Part shown: piece after piece, positions 58,794-64,000 of the stretch
Layout of the letters: every line of letters starts with the position of its first letter
How positions within the stretch are numbered: position 1 is the first letter of the stretch
NCBI GenBank assembly: GCA_963824105.1
Contig: CAWGNN010000009.1
Coordinates: 62,001 to 126,000 of the forward strand
Source: CAWDVB01 sp963824105
GTDB lineage: Bacteria > Actinomycetota > Actinomycetes > Propionibacteriales > Nocardioidaceae
Reading direction: 5' to 3'
DNA length: 64,000 nt
Made by a program: the position numbers and the translations under genes
The notes under the pieces: model-generated
What the model was told of the DNA's origin: nothing
Seen by the model: only the letters and a program-made list of their open reading frames with translations
Database searches by the model: none

Positions 58794-59507
58794 TCAGGCG
58801 TGGATCTTTGCCTCGACCTCTTCCTCGCTGATCGCCTTGGTGCAGAAGAACCAGTCGACGCACTCGACGTCCTTGTCGTCTGCCTCCATGCGATCCTTGG
58901 CGCTGCCGCACGAGCCCGGCGGAGGCACGATGACTCGGTCACCGGGCCGCCAGTCGGCTGGGGTGGCCACATCGAAGGCGTCCGCGGTCTGGAGCGCCTT
59001 GATCACGCGCAGCAGCTCGTCGAAGTTTCGCCCGAGGCTGAGCGGGTAGTAGATGATCGCGCGGACGATGCCCTTGGGGTCGACCACGAAGACGGCGCGG
59101 ACCGCCTTGGTGCTGTCCTCGCCGGGCATGATCATCCCGTACTTCTGGGCGATCTCCATGCTCACGTCGTCGATCAACGGGAAGTTGACCTCGACGCTCG
59201 ACATGTCGCGGAACTTGATCGTGTCCTTGATCGTGCGCAGCCAGGCGATGTGGCTGTAGAGCCCGTCGACGGAGAGGCCGACGAGCTCGGTGTTGTAGGC
59301 GCGGAACTCCTCCTCCATGCTGGCGAAGGTCATGAACTCCGTGGTGCACACGGGGGTGAAGTCCGCCGGGTGGGAGAAGAGGATGACCCACTTGCCCCGG
59401 TAGTCGCTCGGGAAGTTGATCGTCCCTTGCGTGGTCTGGGCGGTGAACTCGGTAGCCGCGTCACCGATGCGGGGCATGTGGACAGTGGTTTCTGTCATCT
59501 CGTTCAT
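58794..59507 (-). CDS. Peroxiredoxin (Prx6-like AhpC/TSA)
   Basis: A 237-residue peroxiredoxin. ATG 59507 has AAGGAG 5 bases upstream. The peroxidatic cysteine is C54 in HPADFTPVCTTEF. A long C-terminal part carries C200, C216 and C222 (GSCGSAKDR and VECVDWFFC), as in archaeal/actinobacterial Prx6-type rings that form disulfides there. It reduces peroxides with a cell thiol or thioredoxin. A CsoR/CstR-like operator lies upstream. Confidence 0.93.
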   Translation of the reverse strand: MNEMTETTVHMPRIGDAATEFTAQTTQGTINFPSDYRGKWVILFSHPADFTPVCTTEFMTFASMEEEFRAYNTELVGLSVDGLYSHIAWLRTIKDTIKFRDMSSVEVNFPLIDDVSMEIAQKYGMIMPGEDSTKAVRAVFVVDPKGIVRAIIYYPLSLGRNFDELLRVIKALQTADAFDVATPADWRPGDRVIVPPPGSCGSAKDRMEADDKDVECVDWFFCTKAISEEEVEAKIHA

Positions 59508-59544
59508 GGAATCTCCTTCGGAGCCTGTGTCTCCTCACATATCT

Positions 59545-59560
59545 ATGCCCCGAGGGGTAT
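59545..59560. promoter_or_regulatory. CsoR/CstR-like operator before the peroxiredoxin gene
   Basis: ATGCCCCGAGGGGTAT is a near-perfect dyad (ATRCCCC...GGGGYAT), like the ATACCCC–GGGGTAT operators of the CsoR/CstR family. It is 38 bases before the start codon, and TAGATATG directly follows it in the gene's direction as a possible -10. No CsoR-type regulator is in this window. Confidence 0.5.
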
Positions 59561-59590
59561 CGCTCGCCAGAGGCGGAGGTCCGGATCGGG

Positions 59591-59624
59591 GGTCGCCCAG
59601 GGGTCGCCCAGGGGTTCGCCCAGG
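59591..59624 (+). repeat. Three tandem GGTCGCCCAGG units
   Basis: GGTCGCCCAGG at 59591 and 59602, then GGTTCGCCCAGG at 59613, with a decayed GGTACGCC next. It lies between the divergent peroxiredoxin and ctlX genes, about 30 bases before the ctlX start. Confidence 0.85.
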
Positions 59625-59653
59625 GGTACGCCGACCGGCAGTACGCTCTCGCC

Positions 59654-60595
59654 ATGCCACGTCTGCGTTCGATCCAGGCACCGTCGTCGGTCGTGATGAT
59701 CCGGCCGCATCGGTTCTTCCCCAATGCTGAGACGGCCGACGACAACGTCTTCCAGGTGACACCCGACGACCTCGCTCCGGAGATGGTCGCCAAGACCGCG
59801 TACGCCGAGGTCACCGACGCGGTCGAGCGGCTCGAGGCGGTCGGGGTGAGAGTGCATCTCTTCGAGGACGACGGCTCGCTCGATACTCCGGACTCGGTCT
59901 TCCCGAACAACTGGTTCTCCACCCACCCGGGTGGCCACGTCGCGATCTACCCGATGTACTCACCGAGTCGACGGCGGGAGCGGCGCGGAGACATCATCGA
60001 GATGCTGAAGCGGGAATACCGGGTTCAGGACGTGATCGACTACTCGGGCCTGGAGCTGGACCACCTCTTCCTCGAGGGCACCGGTGCGATGGTCTTCGAC
60101 CACATCTCCCGTGTCGCCTACACCGCGCGCTCCAACCGGGCCAACGAGGTGGCGCTGGAGAGGTTCAGCACCCACTTCAACTTCGAGCCGCTGTACTTCG
60201 ATGCCGCCGACCCCTCGGGGCAGCCGATCTACCACACCAACGTGCTGATGTGCATCGCCACGGAGTTCGCCCTGGTCGGCTTCGACGCGATGACCAACCC
60301 GGTCCGGGCCCAGCAGGTTCGCGAGCGACTCGAGGAGTCCGGACGCCACGTGATCGGCCTCAGCAACCAGCAGCTGCTCGACTTCGCCGGCAACGCGATC
60401 GAGCTCTCCGGCCGCGACGGGCAGGTCCTCGTGCTCTCGCAGCGGGCACACGACTCCCTCCTTCCGGAGCAGCGCGAGATCATCGAGGAGTCCGCGGGGT
60501 TGGTGCCGGTCCCGCTGCCGACGATCGAGCTTGCCGGAGGGTCGGCACGCTGCATGATCGCCGGCATCCACTTGTCGAGCCGAGGTGCGATCTGA
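59654..60595 (+). CDS. ctlX: CtlX-type arginine deiminase-superfamily hydrolase
   Basis: A 313-residue guanidine/ureido-group hydrolase. The start pattern MIRPHRFFPNAETADDNVFQ is the CtlX signature. The catalytic residues appear as H150 in GTGAMVFDHISRVAY and C300 in GSARCMIAGIHL; the latter is the nucleophile. VFPNNWFSTHPGGHVAIYPM carries the substrate-binding acid/Asn region. CtlX enzymes hydrolyse citrulline or related ureido compounds. The gene overlaps the next by one base (TGATG). The exact substrate is not set by sequence. Confidence 0.85.
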   Translation: MPRLRSIQAPSSVVMIRPHRFFPNAETADDNVFQVTPDDLAPEMVAKTAYAEVTDAVERLEAVGVRVHLFEDDGSLDTPDSVFPNNWFSTHPGGHVAIYPMYSPSRRRERRGDIIEMLKREYRVQDVIDYSGLELDHLFLEGTGAMVFDHISRVAYTARSNRANEVALERFSTHFNFEPLYFDAADPSGQPIYHTNVLMCIATEFALVGFDAMTNPVRAQQVRERLEESGRHVIGLSNQQLLDFAGNAIELSGRDGQVLVLSQRAHDSLLPEQREIIEESAGLVPVPLPTIELAGGSARCMIAGIHLSSRGAI

Positions 60596-61533
60596 TGCTG
60601 CGGATGCAGGTGCCGACTCGGGACGACATCGAGGCGGCCGCCGCGCTCATCGAGCGGCGGGTGCGCCGTACCCCCGTGATAGAGCTCGACGTCCAGGTCG
60701 ACGGATCCGCGGTCCCCGTCATCGCGAAGCTGGAGCTGATGCAGCACACCGCATCCTTCAAAGTGCGCGGAGCATTTCACTCGGTCCTCTCGGCTCCGGA
60801 TCGGCCGCGGCGTCTCGTGGCCGCATCCGGTGGCAACCACGGGTTGGCGGTGGCGTATGCCGGTCGTGCACTGGGCATCCCGGCCAGCATCTTCCTGCCC
60901 GAGACCGCACCCGAGGTCAAGGTCGACCGGCTGCGCTCTCTGGGCGCCGAGGTCACCCAGGTCGGGGACACCTATGCCGTGGCGCTCGCCGAGAGCGCGG
61001 AGGCGGCCGACCAGCCCGGCGCGCTGAGCCTGCACGCCTACGAGGGCTGGCACACCGTCACGGGTCAGGGCACTGTTGGGCGCGAGCTGTGGGAGCAGGC
61101 GGAGCTGGACACCGTCCTGGTGGCGGTCGGAGGCGGGGGACTGTTGGGAGGCATCGCCTCCTGGTACGGGCAGGACGCCCGTCTCCTGGCGGTTGAGCCG
61201 GAGCACAGCTCCTGCTACCACGCAGCCGTGGTCGCGGGCGGCCCCGTCGACACGACGCCGAGCGGCCTCGCCGCCGACGCCCTGGGCGCTAGCCGGATCG
61301 GCGAGGTCGGCTGGGCTGCCATGAGCGGGGCGGGAGTGGGCTCGATCCTGGTGACGGCCGACGACATCCGGGAAGCACGCGCCTGGTTGTGGCGAGAGGT
61401 TCGGATCGCGGCCGAGCCGGGTGGCGCCACGGCCCTCGCGGCCGTCCTGTCGGGTGCCTATCGACCCTCCCCGGCAGAGCGGGTCGGCGTCGTCATCTGC
61501 GGCGGCAACACCAACCCCTCCGACCTGGCCTGA
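60595..61533 (+). CDS. Threonine/serine dehydratase-like PLP enzyme (fold type II)
   Basis: A 312-residue fold-II PLP enzyme. The PLP lysine is K56 in ELMQHTASFKVRGAF. The glycine-rich phosphate loop is VAVGGGGLLGG near residue 178, and the C-terminus has VGVVICGGNTNPSDL. It lacks the ACT domain of biosynthetic IlvA, so it is more like a catabolic threonine/serine dehydratase or racemase. ATG 60595 overlaps the ctlX stop; ATG 60604 is also possible. It forms an operon with ctlX. Confidence 0.85.
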   Translation: MLRMQVPTRDDIEAAAALIERRVRRTPVIELDVQVDGSAVPVIAKLELMQHTASFKVRGAFHSVLSAPDRPRRLVAASGGNHGLAVAYAGRALGIPASIFLPETAPEVKVDRLRSLGAEVTQVGDTYAVALAESAEAADQPGALSLHAYEGWHTVTGQGTVGRELWEQAELDTVLVAVGGGGLLGGIASWYGQDARLLAVEPEHSSCYHAAVVAGGPVDTTPSGLAADALGASRIGEVGWAAMSGAGVGSILVTADDIREARAWLWREVRIAAEPGGATALAAVLSGAYRPSPAERVGVVICGGNTNPSDLA

Positions 61534-61724
61534 CCGGTCCCTCGGCAGAGCCCATTCCGGCAGCAGGTGTGGGAAAGGGCGGGACAAGATCACCCCCGTC
61601 GTCTTGGTGGCGGTAGACGACCCTGCACGCGCAGGAGATCGCTGGCCCGCTAGCTTCGCACGGCACAGTGGGAGGGTGGAGAAGCCGCGAGGGGCCGCCT
61701 GAACCCGCGCCGATGTCCGTGCCT

Positions 61725-62672
61725 TCACCTCGAGTGGTTCACGGCTGGCCGCGTTCGGCCCCGGTTCTTCTGGACTGAACGGACCTGGTCTTTCAGTGCT
61801 CGCGTGAGGCGCTGGATCGCGGGCCTCCGTGACGTGAGCTTGCGATGGACGGTGAAGAAGCGGCGCGTTGGAACCGTGCCCCGCAACGGGACCACCCGGA
61901 CGGTGTCGGGCAGAGACGGGCGCCCGAGCCTTGGCAGTACGCCGATGCAGAGGCCGGCGGAAACCAGCTCGACCTGGGAGGCGTACTCCTCGGCTCGGAA
62001 GTACACCCGAGGTGTGTCGGTGGCGGCGTTCAGCATGTCGATGATCCAGCGGGTGCAGATGCTGTCCGAGACGTCGGTGACCCACACGTCACCGACGGTC
62101 TCGGACAGCTCAACGGATCTCCGACGAGCCATCGGGTGCGTTGCGGGTACGACGAGGTCCACCGGGTCGTCGGCCAGGTGGACCGCCTCCAAACTTGCTG
62201 CGAACAAGGTTCGGTCGTGCACCCAGTCGTGGACGAGGGCCACGTCGGCGTAGCCGCCGGCCACGGCATCGAGCCCCTGTTCGGGGGCGAGCTCTCTGAG
62301 CTGGATTCGCAGATCGGGTGCGGCTTCGGCGAGCGCTCCGAGTGCCGGCGCGGCCACACCCCGGACGGCCGAGGGAAAGCATGCGAGACGCAGCGTCCCG
62401 GTGAGCCCTCCGGCCAGCTCCTCGAGCCGGCCTTGTGCAACCTCCCGCGCGGCCTCGATGGAAGCCGCGGCTTCGACCAGGACCAGGGCGGCGTCGGTGA
62501 GCACGACCCCGCGTCCGGCGGGTTCCAGTAGCCTCACGCCGACTTCGCGTTCGAGCTTGCCGACTTGCTGGCTGACCGCAGAGGAGGTGTACCCAAGTTC
62601 GCGCGCCGCCATACCCACCGAACCGTGGCGGTGCACCGCACTCAGGAAGACCAGGCGTGAGAGATCAAACAT
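61725..62672 (-). CDS. LysR family transcriptional regulator
   Basis: A 315-residue LTTR. The HTH is LVFLSAVHRHGSVGMAARELGYTSSAVSQQVGKLEREVGVRLLEPAGRGVVLT. The effector domain has GTLRLACFPSAVRGVAAPALGAL and SAGLCIGVLPRLG. It diverges from the SHMT-like gene, with a 73-base gap, and probably controls it. The effector is unknown. Confidence 0.92.
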   Translation of the reverse strand: MFDLSRLVFLSAVHRHGSVGMAARELGYTSSAVSQQVGKLEREVGVRLLEPAGRGVVLTDAALVLVEAAASIEAAREVAQGRLEELAGGLTGTLRLACFPSAVRGVAAPALGALAEAAPDLRIQLRELAPEQGLDAVAGGYADVALVHDWVHDRTLFAASLEAVHLADDPVDLVVPATHPMARRRSVELSETVGDVWVTDVSDSICTRWIIDMLNAATDTPRVYFRAEEYASQVELVSAGLCIGVLPRLGRPSLPDTVRVVPLRGTVPTRRFFTVHRKLTSRRPAIQRLTRALKDQVRSVQKNRGRTRPAVNHSR

Positions 62673-62679
62673 GTAGCAA

Positions 62680-62691
62680 CACTAATCAGTG
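62680..62691. promoter_or_regulatory. Dyad in lysR–SHMT-like gap
   Basis: CACT-AATC-AGTG is a short inverted repeat 8 bases from the lysR start and 55 bases from the SHMT-like start. It is a candidate LysR contact site. Confidence 0.5.
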
Positions 62692-62745
62692 ATGCGCACG
62701 AACAGTCGCTTGTCCTTACCAGAAGTAGGCGCAGATCATGGACAC

Positions 62746-64000
62746 ATGACGGCACTCGCACCGCGGCCCTGGCTTCCCGACCACAGCGGGACATACGTCC
62801 AGTCCATCGCGTCGGCGGCCGCAGCCGCCTCGGGCTCGGACGTGCTGGCCGAGCTGGACCGCCTAGTCGAGCAGAACAGGCAGATCCACGATCGAGACTG
62901 CGTGAACCTCAACCCCGCGACGAACATCATGAACCCCCGCGCCGAGGCGATGCTGTCGGCCGGGCTTGGATCGAGGCCTTCGCTGGGTTACCCCGGGGAC
63001 AAGTACGAGATGGGCCTGGAAGCCATCGAGCAGATCGAGGTCCTGGCTGCTGAGCTCGCAGCCGAGGTGTTCGACGCCCGGTACGCCGAGATCCGCGTGC
63101 CCTCGGGAGCCATCGCCAACCTGTACTCCTTCATGGCGACCTGTGAGCCTGGGGACACGATCATCGCGCCGCCGCCGAGCATCGGCGGCCACGTCACACA
63201 CCATGCCGGCGGCTCCGCCGGGATGTACCGGCTGAACACGATCCCCTCACCGGTGGATGCCGACCGGTTCACCGTGGACGTGGACGCCCTCCGCGCGCTG
63301 GCACACGAGCATCGTCCGAAGATGATCACCATCGGCGCCAGCATCAACCTCTACCCGCACCCGGTCGCCACGCTTCGCGAGATCGCCGACGAGGTCGGAG
63401 CGGTCCTGCTCTTCGACGCCGCCCACCTGTGCGGCCTGATCGCCGGAGGTGCCTGGCCGAACCCGCTCGAGCAGGGCGCGCACCTGATGACCATGAGCAC
63501 CTACAAGAGCCTGGGCGGTCCACCCAGCGGTCTGATCGTCACCAACGAGCCGGAGATCGCCCAACGTCTCGACGCCATCGCCTACCCCGGGTTGACCGCG
63601 AACTTCGACGCCGGCAAAGCCGCCGCCCTAGCCGTGACCATGCTCGACTGGAAGGCAGTCGGGAAGGAGTACGCCGCGACCATGGTCGAGACAGCCGCCG
63701 AGCTCGCAAGAGGCCTGATGCAGCGAGGGTTACCCGTGTTCCAAGGCCGAGAAGGCGCGACTCGCTCCCACCAGTTCGCGCTCCAGGCACATCCCTGGGG
63801 TGGCGGCCAGGGCGCCGCGAAACAGCTGCGTCAGGCCAACCTGCTGGCCTCCGGCATCGGGCTCCCGATGGAGGCCGTGGACCGTGACGTCAACGGACTC
63901 CGCATCGGCACCCCCGAACTGGTTCGACTCGGGATGAAGCACGGTGACATGGACGAACTCGCGTCCATGATCGCCGACGGTCTGGCCCCCGACGCCGACC
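62746..64000 (+). CDS. Serine hydroxymethyltransferase-like PLP enzyme (partial, runs off right edge)
   Basis: An open frame from ATG 62746 runs 418 codons to the edge, close to the usual SHMT length. It reads MTALAPRPWLPDHSGTYVQS, NPATNIMNPRAEAMLSAGLGSRPSLGYPGDKYEMG, VPSGAIANLYSFMATCEPGD, VLLFDAAHLCGLIAGGAWPNPL and MTMSTYKSLGGPPSGL. The PLP lysine is K254, in STYKSLGGPPSG, where canonical SHMT has TTTHKTLRGPR. Thus His before Lys is Tyr and the RGPR loop is changed. It may be an alpha-methylserine-type or aldolase-like SHMT relative. It diverges from lysR. Confidence 0.8.
   Translation, partial: MTALAPRPWLPDHSGTYVQSIASAAAAASGSDVLAELDRLVEQNRQIHDRDCVNLNPATNIMNPRAEAMLSAGLGSRPSLGYPGDKYEMGLEAIEQIEVLAAELAAEVFDARYAEIRVPSGAIANLYSFMATCEPGDTIIAPPPSIGGHVTHHAGGSAGMYRLNTIPSPVDADRFTVDVDALRALAHEHRPKMITIGASINLYPHPVATLREIADEVGAVLLFDAAHLCGLIAGGAWPNPLEQGAHLMTMSTYKSLGGPPSGLIVTNEPEIAQRLDAIAYPGLTANFDAGKAAALAVTMLDWKAVGKEYAATMVETAAELARGLMQRGLPVFQGREGATRSHQFALQAHPWGGGQGAAKQLRQANLLASGIGLPMEAVDRDVNGLRIGTPELVRLGMKHGDMDELASMIADGLAPDAD

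Noticed and set aside
60229..62085. A ~618-codon minus-strand open frame across ctlX and the dehydratase
   Set aside because: No recognisable domain, and it crosses two well-supported plus-strand genes plus a gap.
1..64000. CRISPR arrays, insertion sequences, prophage or integrase genes
   Set aside because: I found no regularly spaced repeats, transposase or integrase motifs, or terminal inverted repeats bounding genes; tandem repeats present are short and local.

Overview
The window is about 64 kb of GC-rich chromosomal DNA with actinobacterial gene order around the replication origin. From left to right it carries tRNA-Ala/tRNA-Ile, a DUF3566 gene, gyrA, gyrB, dciA, recF, dnaN and dnaA, then rpmH, rnpA, yidD, yidC, khpB, rsmG, parA and parB. 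This layout, GTG/TTG starts, the murJ–pseudokinase–sigM–trxBA operon, inositol-phosphate synthase (mycothiol precursor supply) and zinc-type S18 all fit a high-GC actinomycete. A Nocardioides-like member of the Propionibacteriales is my best guess, inferred from gene order and protein style, not from a search.

Layout. (1) 1–12 kb, minus strand: a secreted protein running off the left edge, two tRNAs, a 41-residue DLW-39-type protein, then the gyrase and replication-initiation genes. DnaA boxes lie on both sides of dnaA. (2) 12–17 kb, plus strand: ribosomal protein L34, RNase P protein, membrane insertion (YidD/YidC), KhpB, RsmG and ParAB, with two parS sites, one inside the rsmG coding sequence. 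(3) 17–28 kb, minus strand: D-Ala-D-Ala ligase, aminotransferase, a plus-strand GNAT, and a tightly overlapping operon DUF6049–murJ–pseudokinase–sigM–anti-sigma followed by trxB–trxA behind a SigR-type promoter. (4) 28–43 kb: CCA-adding enzyme, DUF4190 protein, ino1–padR divergent from a class A PBP, GT87 mannosyltransferase, an alanine racemase-like/FemX pair, endonuclease IV, rpsF–ssb–rpsR–rplI and dnaB. A dense DnaA-box cluster lies between rplI and dnaB. (5) 43–64 kb, more variable: HPF-like protein, SNF2 helicase, F420-type oxidoreductase, two tandem SGNH hydrolases, a sulfurtransferase/DUF1416/DUF4395 group, MarR–MMPL and ArsR–MFS efflux pairs, YciO, a peroxiredoxin, and a set made of CtlX-type amidinohydrolase, threonine dehydratase-like enzyme, LysR regulator and SHMT-like enzyme running off the right edge.

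How it fits together: the core encodes replication initiation, origin segregation, ribosome and membrane biogenesis, peptidoglycan assembly (Ddl, MurJ, PBP, FemX) and thiol redox control (Trx, SigM, sulfurtransferase, peroxiredoxin). I see no CRISPR array, transposase or integrase, and no clear horizontally acquired island. The best candidates for under-described biology are the DnaA-box cluster upstream of dnaB, the tandem SGNH pair with its 24-bp perfect inverted repeat, and the right-end CtlX/dehydratase/SHMT-like set.
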